A DNA stretch of 64,000 nucleotides, taken from assembly GCF_002943525.1 (NCBI RefSeq), contig NZ_CP025394.1, forward strand, positions 1,674,001 through 1,738,000, in the 5' to 3' direction. The notes beneath the pieces are model-generated. The model had not been told where the DNA came from and did not search any database. It saw only the letters and a program-made list of their open reading frames with translations. The stretch is from Kitasatospora sp. MMS16-BH015. GTDB taxonomy: Bacteria; Actinomycetota; Actinomycetes; Streptomycetales; Streptomycetaceae. This document shows, piece after piece, positions 11,094 through 20,400 of this stretch. Each line of letters begins with the position of its first letter. The first letter of the stretch is position 1. Position numbers and translations under genes: made by a program.

Positions 11094-11870
11094 ATGACCA
11101 CCATCGAGTACCGCGCCGGTCAGCCCAGCTGGATCGACCTGGGCTGTCCGGACGTGCCGGCCGGCACCGCCTTCTACCGGGCCGTCTTCGGCTGGGACTT
11201 CCTGTCGGCCGGGCCGGAGGCCGGCGGGTACGGGATGTTCCAGCAGGACGGCAGGACAGTCGCCGCGATCGGCGGCCTGGAGGAGGGCGCCACCTCCGCC
11301 TGGACGGTCTACTTCCAGACGCCGGACGCGGACGCCGTGGCCAAGGCCGTCGAGCAGGCCGGCGGCACCGTCCGCCTCGCGCCCTTCGACGTCATGGACG
11401 CGGGCCGGATGGGCCAGTTCACCGACCCGACCGGCGGCGAGTTCGCCATCTGGCAGCCGGGCCGCACCGTCGGCCTGGACCAGACCGGAGCCCCGGGCAG
11501 CCTCTGCTGGGCCGAGCTGCACACGGCCGACCCGGCCGCCGCCCTCGCCTTCTACCGGGCCGTGTTCGGCTGGCGCTCGGCCGACTCCGGGGTGCCCGGG
11601 GTCGAGTACACCGTGCTCTCCACCGCCACCGGCGAGCAGCCCGAGGCGGGGTTCGGCGGGCTCGCCGGCCTGCACGAGGCCCTCCGCCCCGGCTGGCTCG
11701 TCCACTTCACCGTCACGGACGTGGACGCCACCGCCGCCGCGACCACCACGGCCGGCGGCTCGATCGTGATGCCCCCGGCCGACGTCCCGACCGTGGGCCG
11801 GATCGCCGTCTTCGCCGACCCGTTCGGCGCCCAGTACGCCGTGATCAGCCCGCTCCCGCGCGAGGCGTGA
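11094..11870 (+). CDS. Two-domain glyoxalase/VOC family protein
   Basis: 258 residues forming two VOC (betaalphabetabetabeta) modules, residues 8-125 and 135-256. Both have the FYRAVFGW motif (AFYRAVFGWDF and AFYRAVFGWRS) and both end in a DPFG/DPTG-type loop (FTDPTGGEFAIWQ, FADPFGAQYAVI). This is the common actinobacterial arrangement also annotated as hydroxylase or CFP30B-like. No substrate can be assigned. ATG chosen behind GAGGAGACCGAGG. Confidence 0.85.
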   Translation: MTTIEYRAGQPSWIDLGCPDVPAGTAFYRAVFGWDFLSAGPEAGGYGMFQQDGRTVAAIGGLEEGATSAWTVYFQTPDADAVAKAVEQAGGTVRLAPFDVMDAGRMGQFTDPTGGEFAIWQPGRTVGLDQTGAPGSLCWAELHTADPAAALAFYRAVFGWRSADSGVPGVEYTVLSTATGEQPEAGFGGLAGLHEALRPGWLVHFTVTDVDATAAATTTAGGSIVMPPADVPTVGRIAVFADPFGAQYAVISPLPREA

Positions 11871-11891
11871 GCGCCTGCCTGCCGCTGTGTC

Positions 11892-14800
11892 TCACCCGCC
11901 CGGCGAGAGCGTGGTCGCCAGGCGGGTGAGCGCCGTCCGGTCCTGGTGGCCGGTCTTCCGCAGCAGGCTGGCCATGTGCTTCTCCACCGTGCGGGGGGAG
12001 ATGGAGAGCCGGCGGGCGATCTCCTGGTTGGCCGGGCGCTCGATCAGCAGGGCCAGCACCTCGTACTCGCGGGAAGTCACCCCGAGCGCCCGCAGCTGGG
12101 CCGGGATCTGGTCGTGCCCGGTCCGCCGCTGCGCGACCGAGGCGCCGGCCTGCCGGAGCAAGGCCCGGCAGGCCCCGGCCACGGCGGGCACCTCCAGCGC
12201 GTGGAAGTACTCCTCCGCCTCGCGCAGCCACTCCACCGGTTCGCCCCACCCGTCGGCCAACGCGGCCTCGGCCACCAGCCGCAGGCCCAGGTGGTGCGCC
12301 ATCGGGAACAGCTGCCCGCCGGCCCGGTGCACCTCGACGGCCCGGGTCGCGGCCGCGCCGTCCCCCTCCTTCCCGAGCTGGACGGCCTCGGCCAGGGCCA
12401 GGAACTGCCGGTTCCAGACCAGCCCGGCCGCCGGCGCGGCGGCCACCGCCGTGAGTTCGGGCCGGCCGGACCGGCCGGTGAGCACGTCGAGCAGCGGGCG
12501 CAGCCCGTACCGCCCGGCCAGGAAGAAGACGTTCGGGTGGGCGTCCTCCCAGGCGGCAGTGGCGGCGAGTTCGGCCAGCGCGAGCGGGCGGTCCTCCTCC
12601 AGCAGGGCGCAGAAGGTGCGGCAGAGGCCGAGCATGACCGGGGTGAGCAGCGAATCCGTGCCGCCCGCCTCCTGCTCGAAGCTGAGCAGCGCCCGCTCCA
12701 TCTCCCGCCGCCGGCCCCGGTGGGCGGCCTGGGTGGCCGAGGTCACCAGCAGGTAGCGATGGGTGGCGTGGTTGCGCATCCGCGCGGCGGCCTCCAGGTG
12801 CCGCGCCACCAGCGTGGCGGCCGTGTCGTGTTCACCGCGCAGCACGGCGTTCATCGCGAGCAGCGCCTCGGTGCGCTGCATCGCGAGCTGCGAACCGAGC
12901 CCGGCGGCGGCCTCCCGGGCCTGCTCCAGGCGGCGGGGGTCGCCGGTCCGCATGAAGGTGTTGGCGCCGATCCGGACCAGCGCCTCGAACCGCCAGCCAG
13001 GCAGCCCGTGCGATTCGGCGATGGCCAACATCCGTTCCAGGCAGCGGTCGGCGTCGTCGAAGCCCCGCTCCCGGGCCAGCATCGCCAGCAGCTGCCAGGC
13101 CTGACAGGCCACCACCGGCAGCTGCGAACGCTCGGCCACCTCGGCCGCCTCCCGCGCCCGCCGCTCGGCGATCGACCGCGGGCTCAGCGCCACCTCCTCG
13201 CCTTGGTCCCGCTCCTTCTTCCGCCCTCGACCCTCCTCGGCGCCGTCCACCGGCTCCGGAGTGACCGGCACCTCCTCGGCCGCCGGGGGCTGCCGGCCCG
13301 GGAACAGCGCGAGGTGACCCTCGATCACCGCCAGCGCGGCGGTCTGGGCCGGGTCCGCGAAATCGCCGAGCAGGGTGCGGGCGGCCGCGATCTGGGCCCG
13401 GGTGTCGGCGGCCCGTTCGGCGACCACGGCGGCCCAGGCCAGGCGGGTGTGCAGGGCGATCCGGCGGTCGAGGGCGAGGGCGGCGGCGCCGACCGTGGGG
13501 AGCTCCTCGACCAGGGCGAGCGCGCGGTCGAGGTGGCCGGCCTCGGCGAGGGCACCGAGCAGGGACTCGGCGATGGCCGAACGGTCCTCCTCGGCCGCGT
13601 GCCGGTGACCGCGCTCCAGCATCAGCACGGCGGTCGCGGCGGCCCCGGCCGCCAAGGCCCGCCGGCCCGCCTCGGCGTAGTTGCGGGCGGCGCCCGCCCG
13701 GTCGCCGGCGGTCAGCAGCAGCTCGGCCACCAGCTGGCAACGGTCCTCGCCCAGGGCGGGATCAGCCTCCCGCAGGGCGGCGGCGGCCTGACGGGCGAGG
13801 GCGGCGCGCTCGGGCAGCGGGGTGCCGGTGAGCAGGGCTTCGACGGTGAGGGCGTGCCGGAACGCGTACTGGTCCGGCTCCGCCGGGTCGGGCACCAGGA
13901 ACTCGGCCTCGATCACCGTCCGCAGGTGGGCGAAGAGGGTGCGGCTGTCGTGGCCGGTGATCGACTGGAGCGCGCCGACCGAGAACCGGGTGCCCAGCAG
14001 CGCGGCGAACAGCAGCAGCTCGCGCAGCTGCGGGTCGGTCCGGCCGAGCTGGTCGAGGCGGTGGGTGTAGTGCCGCACCACCGTCGCGGGCACGCTGGCG
14101 GTCAGGTCCCCGGCCACCTCCCAGGCCATTCCGCCGGCGGCCGTGCGGCCCGCCGCGTCGGGGCGCAGCGCGCCGGAGGCGATCAGCTCGGCGAGCAACT
14201 CCTCCACCAGGTACGGGTTGCCGCCACCGCCGTCCACCAACCGCTCGACCACGGCGGGCGGGACCTCGGCCGGGGCGGTCTCCAGACAGGCCGCGGCCAC
14301 GGCCCGGACCTCCGGCGCGGCCAGCGGGCCCAGCGTCCGGACGGTGGCCACCCGGCGACGCTCGGCCGCCCGGACCAGGGCCAGCGCCTCACCCGGCTCG
14401 GGGCGCAGGGTGGCCACCAGCAGCACGGGCAGGCTCGCCAGGTTGTCCACCAGGTACTCGACCACGGCGATGGTCTCGGAGTCGGCGTCGTGGAAGTCGT
14501 CCAGCAGCAGGACGCAGCCGGCCGGCCGGTCCAACACCGGGTGACCCACGGCCGGATCGGGCGCGGCCACCACGGCGAGCAGCCGGAGCAACGCCTCGGC
14601 CAGCTCCACCACCGTCTCCGGCCGCCCGCCGGGCTCGGCGGCCCGCCACTCCGGCACCAACCGTCCGAGCGCCCGCCGGTACGGCGCCAGCTCCGGCACC
14701 TCGGGCGGCCCGCCCGTCCGGAATCGCGAGCAGACCGCCTCGATCAACGGCCGGTACGGCGTGCCCACACCGGTGGCACTGCCCCGCCCGCGCAGTACGG

Positions 14801-14978
14801 CCAGCCCGGCCGCGGCCGCCCTCGTCGCACACTCCCCGGCCAGCCGGGACTTCCCGATCCCGGCCTCCCCCACCAGGAAGACCGCCCGCCCCACCGACTG
14901 CTGAGCTCCCGTCAGCGCATCGGCCAGCAAGGCGACTTCGATCTCCCGGCCGACGGTGGTCGGCGAAGTGGCACGCAT
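11892..14978 (-). CDS. LAL-type LuxR-family regulator (AAA ATPase plus HTH)
   Basis: 1028 residues. The N-terminal AAA module has Walker A GEAGIGKS (residues 37-44) and Walker B VLLLDDFHDAD (near 157). A long helical, TPR-like middle follows, with one hydrophilic Glu/Arg-rich insert near residue 580 (EEGRGRKKERDQGEE). The C-terminal LuxR HTH (TSREYEVLALLIERPANQEI, then ISPRTVEKHM) lies at about 960-1020. LAL regulators are large, ATP-dependent activators of secondary metabolism or catabolism in streptomycetes. Its 3' end converges on the VOC gene. Its target cannot be named from position alone: the nearest biosynthetic genes start 2 kb away. Confidence 0.9.
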   Translation of the reverse strand: MRATSPTTVGREIEVALLADALTGAQQSVGRAVFLVGEAGIGKSRLAGECATRAAAAGLAVLRGRGSATGVGTPYRPLIEAVCSRFRTGGPPEVPELAPYRRALGRLVPEWRAAEPGGRPETVVELAEALLRLLAVVAAPDPAVGHPVLDRPAGCVLLLDDFHDADSETIAVVEYLVDNLASLPVLLVATLRPEPGEALALVRAAERRRVATVRTLGPLAAPEVRAVAAACLETAPAEVPPAVVERLVDGGGGNPYLVEELLAELIASGALRPDAAGRTAAGGMAWEVAGDLTASVPATVVRHYTHRLDQLGRTDPQLRELLLFAALLGTRFSVGALQSITGHDSRTLFAHLRTVIEAEFLVPDPAEPDQYAFRHALTVEALLTGTPLPERAALARQAAAALREADPALGEDRCQLVAELLLTAGDRAGAARNYAEAGRRALAAGAAATAVLMLERGHRHAAEEDRSAIAESLLGALAEAGHLDRALALVEELPTVGAAALALDRRIALHTRLAWAAVVAERAADTRAQIAAARTLLGDFADPAQTAALAVIEGHLALFPGRQPPAAEEVPVTPEPVDGAEEGRGRKKERDQGEEVALSPRSIAERRAREAAEVAERSQLPVVACQAWQLLAMLARERGFDDADRCLERMLAIAESHGLPGWRFEALVRIGANTFMRTGDPRRLEQAREAAAGLGSQLAMQRTEALLAMNAVLRGEHDTAATLVARHLEAAARMRNHATHRYLLVTSATQAAHRGRRREMERALLSFEQEAGGTDSLLTPVMLGLCRTFCALLEEDRPLALAELAATAAWEDAHPNVFFLAGRYGLRPLLDVLTGRSGRPELTAVAAAPAAGLVWNRQFLALAEAVQLGKEGDGAAATRAVEVHRAGGQLFPMAHHLGLRLVAEAALADGWGEPVEWLREAEEYFHALEVPAVAGACRALLRQAGASVAQRRTGHDQIPAQLRALGVTSREYEVLALLIERPANQEIARRLSISPRTVEKHMASLLRKTGHQDRTALTRLATTLSPGG

Positions 14979-15205
14979 GGCCGCAGGCTAGTGGAGGGTG
15001 CGGTGGATCCGGTAGGGGTGCGCCCGTCCTCTCCTGCTCCCCCGCTGCGCCCCTGGTCGTACACGGTGCGGCCCAGGTGGCGCCCTGGTCACGCCCTGAT
15101 CGCGCTGGGGCGCCCCACTTGGCGCGGATTCTCCCAGACGTCGATGATGTTGGCCGGAAGGCCCTGCCTAGTCGGCGGGGAGCGGTAGGGGAAGGGACAG
15201 CCTTG

Positions 15206-16474
15206 ATGGCAGGAGCAGCAGCGGCGACGACGACGGCGATAGGCACAGCGGAGACGGCGACAGTAGCGGCAGTGGCGGCAGTGGCGGGCCCGATCGAGGG
15301 CGGTGGCCGGTCGGGGGTTCCCGGTCGGGGTCGCTCGGCTGAGGCTCCGTCGGGGTGGGCACTGGGGCGGGCGTCGGGGCGGGCGTCCGAGGGAGCGGCG
15401 GACGGGGTGCCGGACGGGCCGCCGGTCGGGCCACCCCCGGGGCCGTCCGTTGGAGCCTCAGGGGAGGAACGGTTCGAACACTGGCGGGACCTGGTCGGCC
15501 TGACCCGGGTCTGCCAGGCGACCAGCGACCATGTGCAGACCTTCGACTCTCAGGTGCGGCGGACGGAGCTCGGGCCGGTGATCCTGCTCGGGACCTCGTT
15601 CACCTCGGCACGGCTCCGGCGGACCGAGCGGATGATCCGTCAGGGCGACGAGGAGCTCTACCACCTCTCCCTGCTGACGGCGGGCGCCGCCCACGTCGAG
15701 GGGCACGAGCGGGACGGAGCCGGGGTGCTCGGCGCCGGCGACTTCCACCTGGTGGGCAGCGCCCGCCCGTACGCCTCGCACTTCTTCGGCACCACCGGGG
15801 CAGGCCCGGAAGGCCCCGGGCCGGCAGGGGCCGGGCAGTCGGCGCGGCCCCGGGCCGAGGGGGTGGGCATCGACCTGCCCGCATCGCTGCTGCCGGTACC
15901 GGTGCAGCGGCTGCAAGGCATGCTCGGCCGCCGCCTGGTGGTGCAGCGCGGCACCGGCACGCTGCTGGCCGAGTTCCTGCTCGGCCTGGACCGTCAGGCC
16001 GCCATGCTGCAACCGGCCGAGGCCACGCGCCTCGGGTCGGTGGTGGCCGACCTGGTGTCGGCCTGGATCGCCCAGGAACTCGACGCCGAACACGCCCTGG
16101 ACCCGGAGACCCGGCAGCAGACCCTGGTGGAGAGCATCCGCTCCTTCATCCGGCACAACCTCCACGACCCCGAACTGACCCCGCCGGCCATAGCCGCGGC
16201 CCACCACATCTCCGTCAGCCACCTGCACCGCCTGTTCACCACGCACTCGCAGGGCGAGACGGTCGCCGCGTTCATCCGCAACCGGCGCATGAAGCTGGCC
16301 TACCGCGAACTCGCCGACCCAACCCTGCTCACCGTGCCGATCCACGCCATCGCCGCCCGCTGCGGCCTCCCCCGACCCTCCGAGTTCGGCCGCGCCTTCA
16401 AGGCGGCCCACGGGGTCTCGCCCCGCGAACACCGCCAACGGGCACTCGCCGGCCTCAGGCCCGCCGACCGGTAG
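15206..16474 (+). CDS. AraC-family regulator (AraC-binding-like domain plus HTH)
   Basis: 422 residues from the ATG at 15206, preceded by AAGGGA. The first 80 residues are low-complexity Ala/Gly/Pro and may be disordered or partly untranslated. The sensor region (about 85-290) resembles the AraC-binding-like domain (FEHWRDLVGLTRVCQATSDH, DEELYHLSLLTAG). The C-terminal double HTH lies at 310-415 (HISVSHLHRLFTTHS, FGRAFKAAHGVSPREHR). Ligand and target are unknown. It runs toward the lanthipeptide locus but is separated from it by 580 bp and a strong hairpin. Confidence 0.85.
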   Translation: MAGAAAATTTAIGTAETATVAAVAAVAGPIEGGGRSGVPGRGRSAEAPSGWALGRASGRASEGAADGVPDGPPVGPPPGPSVGASGEERFEHWRDLVGLTRVCQATSDHVQTFDSQVRRTELGPVILLGTSFTSARLRRTERMIRQGDEELYHLSLLTAGAAHVEGHERDGAGVLGAGDFHLVGSARPYASHFFGTTGAGPEGPGPAGAGQSARPRAEGVGIDLPASLLPVPVQRLQGMLGRRLVVQRGTGTLLAEFLLGLDRQAAMLQPAEATRLGSVVADLVSAWIAQELDAEHALDPETRQQTLVESIRSFIRHNLHDPELTPPAIAAAHHISVSHLHRLFTTHSQGETVAAFIRNRRMKLAYRELADPTLLTVPIHAIAARCGLPRPSEFGRAFKAAHGVSPREHRQRALAGLRPADR

Positions 16475-17053
16475 GGGTGGCGGTGGCAGCACTCACCGCG
16501 TCCACCGAAGCCACCGGTTACCGGGCTACCGGCTTACCGGATTACCGAGAAGAGACTGTCGGGGTTCTCCACATGAACCCCGACAGCCTCCAGGCCCTGG
16601 CGACTGAAGGTCGTCGCCTTCCCCCGAATTCGGGCCGCTCGGGACAGGCAGTACTACCTGTCACACACCGCTCGCGCCGCAGTAGGGCGCGGTGCCAACG
16701 GTGCAGCGCAGCGAGAACCATGAGTCCCGGCCAGCACCGGCGTACTGGTCGGGACTCCCCCGTGATTCCCCGCTTCAAGCGAAGCCCGCTGCCTTCGTGC
16801 ATGAGGTTAGGACAGCCGTCCGCCGATCGACAGCGATCCGCCCGGCCGTCAGACGCAGTGCAGAGAAGCTGCGACGCTGTGCAGAGTTTTGCGCCTCTCC
16901 ACCGGTGGTGACAGGCGCGGGCGGGGCTCGGTGCGGCTGCGGCCGACCGACATCGCACCCAGTTGCTGCTGACACTCTCCGGACGCCGCCGATAGGTACA
17001 GGGGATGCACGTACCGACGGCGGGGAGGCGGCGGAAAGGTGGTCTCGCGCCGA
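16475..17053. other. 580-bp non-coding region with hairpins
   Basis: No convincing gene on either strand. The region holds a run of TACCGG-type repeats (16511-16546), a perfect 12-bp hairpin (16556-16586), and a second interrupted stem (16722-16757, GAGTCCCG with CGGGACTC plus CCAG with CTGG). It also has a short GCTTC-AAGC-GAAGC hairpin near 16782 and two copies of GTGCAGAG near 16858 and 16880. It probably holds terminators of the AraC gene and of the lanM operon. A structured RNA cannot be excluded. Confidence 0.5.
16556..16586. terminator. Terminator hairpin after AraC regulator
   Basis: Perfect 12-bp stem (16556-16567 with 16575-16586) and a 7-nt loop, 80 bp after the AraC stop codon. 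It could also serve the convergent lanM operon. Confidence 0.65.
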
Positions 17054-17392
17054 TCAGTGCAGGTCCTCCATTGGGGTGAACGGGACGGTCATGGTCTCCG
17101 GCCCACCCAGGGTGGTGACCGTCCAGTCCGGCCCACCGAGGAGGTCGGCGCGGCGGGCCGGGCTGCCGCCCAGCTGGAGGTCGATCCCGCCGAGCGGGTC
17201 GGCGAAGAGCAGCGCCGTGCCGTGCTCCCCGTCGAGGGTCGTCCGGTCGGTGCTGTCGAGCGCTATGCCGAGCGGGGTGGGCCGGGACGGGACGGCTGGG
17301 CGGTCGTTGGTCCTGGGGATGCCACGGACGGTCCGGTGGCTCTTGCTGCGGTTGCTCTTGCTGCGGAGTCGGTGGAGCTCGGTGGTGGTCAT
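17054..17392 (-). CDS. Cys-free 112-residue protein co-transcribed with lanM
   Basis: The protein is preceded by a good ribosome binding site (GAGGAGAGG on the minus strand) and starts 27 bp after the lanM stop codon, so it is probably co-transcribed. The N-terminus is basic (HRLRSKSNRSKSHRTVR). The middle is LFADPLGGIDLQLGG. The C-terminus is rich in Thr and Gly (WTVTTLGGPETMTVPFTPM). It contains no cysteine, so it cannot form lanthionine. Its many Ser and Thr could in principle be dehydrated. I do not recognise a family. It may be a LanM substrate without rings, an accessory factor, or unrelated. Confidence 0.6.
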   Translation of the reverse strand: MTTTELHRLRSKSNRSKSHRTVRGIPRTNDRPAVPSRPTPLGIALDSTDRTTLDGEHGTALLFADPLGGIDLQLGGSPARRADLLGGPDWTVTTLGGPETMTVPFTPMEDLH

Positions 17393-17419
17393 GGTGCTCG
17401 GGTTCCTCTCCTCGGGGGG

Positions 17420-20400
17420 TTACGGCGTCGGGGGCGACGGCCGAGTCTGGATCGGCGGCTGCAGGAGCAGCACCGAGGCGGTCCGCTCTGCGGAGGCAAG
17501 CCTCAGCAGGCCGTGGCCGATGCCGGCCAGGCCGTGGAGCAGACCCGGGGTGGTCACTCCGCCGGGGGTGCCGCAGTACGGGCCGCGCCGATCGAGGGTG
17601 GCGAGGAGGCGGGCCGTGGTGCGGGCGCGGAGTGTGCGAAGCGTCGCGGGTATGAGGGGTGGGGCGGGGGCGGCTGGAGCCAGTGCGAGGAACTCCAGTG
17701 AGCCGAGTAGCCCGTGGCGGAGGCTCAGATCCGGCGCGGTGGGCGGGCGCGACCGGTCGAGTGAGGTCAAGGCCTCGGCGAGCAGGGCGGCACGGAGGCC
17801 GTCCGGGCTGTCGGGCTGGTCGATGGGGGTCGGGCCGCCGGGCCCGGTGGCATTCGGAAGGCCGAGCTCGGGGTTGGCATCCGACGGCCTGGCGGCCCTT
17901 GGGGCGAGGGGCGCCCGGCCGAGTGGCACCGAGCCGTTGGGGACTGGGCTGTTGGGGACTGGGCTGTTGGGGACTGGGCTGGCGAGGATGGCCAGGGCGA
18001 TGCCGGGGAGACCGTGGCACCAGGAGGCGTCGAGGGTGGAGTGCCAGGGTGGGGTGGTGGCGACGTTGAGGGCCGCATGGAGTGCCGCCTGGCCGGGCTG
18101 CAGGTACCGCTGGTCGCCGGTGCTGGTGGCGTAGCGGAGCAGGACCCAGCCGATGCCTGCTGTGCCGTTGGCGAACCCCGTAGTGGTGGGAAGAGGGCGG
18201 CCGGCGAGCAGTGCGGCGCAGGTGACGGCGGCGTTGCGGGCGGTGGTGTGGACGGTGGCCGTCGCGCGTGGAGGTGTGAGGTGAGGTGGCGTCACCTGTG
18301 GCCGGCTCGGGACGGTGGGGTGGGGGATCCGGGAACTCGACCAGGTCGTGGTGGTCGAGGCGGGTGGGGCAGTGAACTCGGTGACGGCGAGGAGGGCGGC
18401 CAGACCACCGGCTGTGCCGTCGGCCAGGGCGGATGAGGGCTCGGACTCGGCGGCTGCGAGGGTGAGGCCGATCGCGGGCTCGAGGCAGTCGAACAGCTCT
18501 CGCGACTGTAGGGCGGGGGCGAGGTGGCTCAGGGCGTAGGTGATGCCGCCGAGGCCGGTGAACGCGCCGGAGCCGATGACGGCGAGGTCATGGGGGCGCG
18601 CGGCCAGGCGGTCGAGCAGGCTCGGGAGGGGGCGGAGCGCCATCGCTGCGGCCTCGGCGAAGCGAGGTTCGCCGGTGAGGGTGGTGAGTTGGGTGAGGAA
18701 CAGGGCGATGCCGAGGTAGCCACCGGCCAGGTCGGCACCGGCGGGACGGGGTTGCCAGTACCGGTCGGCGATGAGGTCGAGACCGAGCCAGTTGGTCTGC
18801 GCGGGGGTGCGGTGGGCCTGTTGGAGGAGGGTGTCGCCGATGGAGGTGGCCGCCGCGAGCAGTTGGGCGGGGGTCGGCGAGGGTACGGGGGCACCGGAGC
18901 GGGCGGGCTCGAACCTGGCGGAGCGGATCCGGGCTGCGGCGAGACCAGGGGCGTCAGGGTGGGCCGGGGCCACGGCGCCGTCCGGAGTGGCTGGGAGCCC
19001 GGGAGTGGTGCTGCGGGCATGGAGGGCCCTGGGCTCGGAAGCGGCCGGGTCGATGCGGACCGCCTCGCCTTCGGCGAGGCGGGGGCAGGGTGCTTCCGGT
19101 TCGGTGGTGGCGAGGGTGGCGCGGATGGTCCATTCCTGGGTGGCCAGGGTGGTGGAGCCGGCCATGGTGTGGAGGTGGGCGATGGCCTCGGCGAGACCAG
19201 GGCGAGCGAGGGTGGCAGGAGCGGGGTGGGTGGGGGTGCCCTGGAGCCGAGTGGTGGGGGTGGTGGTGAAGAGGGGGATGTCACCGTCGCGGAGGGCGGC
19301 GACCTCGGCTTCGGTGAGGTGGGGGTAGGCCGGTGCACCGAAGGTGTCGGTGTCGAGCAGGCGGAGCAGGGCGTCGCGGTCGGTGGTGCGGCGCAGGACG
19401 TCGGGGTGGGTGGATTCGTCGAGCAGGGTGGCGTACGTCTGGGTGGGTCGGGCCACGACGCGCACCTCGGCGGTGGCGAAGCCGGACAACAGCCCGTCGG
19501 GGCGGACGAGCTCCTGACGGCCGGAGACGGCGGCGGACCAGGTCGCGCGGAACCCGTCGAGCAGGGCCTCCGTATAGTCGACCGGGTTGATCTCGGCAGG
19601 GTCGGTGGAGGCCGGGGCAGGCGGGGCCGAGGCGGAAGCGGGAGCGGAGGCGGCCGAGCCGGCCGAAACGGGAGCTGAAGCGGTGTCACCGGTTTCCATC
19701 GACTGAAGGTCAGACGACGGAACGGCTTCACCGATGCCGACCGGCCGGGCTCCCGGGGGTGGAGTGGCGCCGTGCAGGGGGGTCGGCTCGGGGGTGGCCA
19801 GGTGGGGGCGGTTCGTGGTGATCGGGGGACGGCCGGGGCGGCGGGTGAGGTGCATGGTGTCGGTGCCGGCGGCGGCCCAGGCCACGCTGGGCAAGGGGGC
19901 TTGGGCCGCGCGGCCGCCGGCCAGGCCGGAGGTGTCGAGGGCGCCGCCTTCGCCGAGGAGGAGGTGGGGCAGCAGGCCGGTGCGGTGGACGGAGGTGGCG
20001 AGGGCGAGGGCCGCCGGGTCGGTCAGGCCGGGCGGCTGGGGGTGGAAGAGGGTCTCGACGTCGATCAGGAGGGGGGCGTCGGCCCTCGCGATGACGTTCT
20101 CCAAGTGGGCGTCGGTGGCGCGGAGGAGGTGGAGCACGGCGAGCAGGGCACCTTGCCGCCGGTGGAAGAGCTCGACCTGCGCGGGGCTGGTGCAGGGTGC
20201 CGGCTCGACGTACTCGGCCCAGCCGTACCCGGGGCGCGGGAGCAGCTCGAGGGTGGGCAGCTCGGGCACGCCGGGCCGGGTGGCGAACCAGGCGAGCAGC
20301 TGGTTGAACCGCTCGTGGGCTTCGACGGAGCGGGGCTTGTGGACCAGCCGGGTGCCGTCGGCGAAGCGGAGCACGGCCACTGCCCGGCCGCGCCGGTGGG

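Noticed and set aside
10398..11705. N-terminal extension of the LysR frame
   Set aside because: Overlaps the SnoaL-like and VOC genes on the other strand and has no domain; the HTH starts right after the ATG at 10397.
11946..15188. Open frame of 1080 codons on the plus strand
   Set aside because: Exactly antisense to the LAL regulator, which has clear Walker and HTH motifs.
16720..16800. tRNA-like structure
   Set aside because: Stems are present but no cloverleaf with a T-loop GTTCGA-type motif or a 7-bp acceptor stem at the right distance was found.
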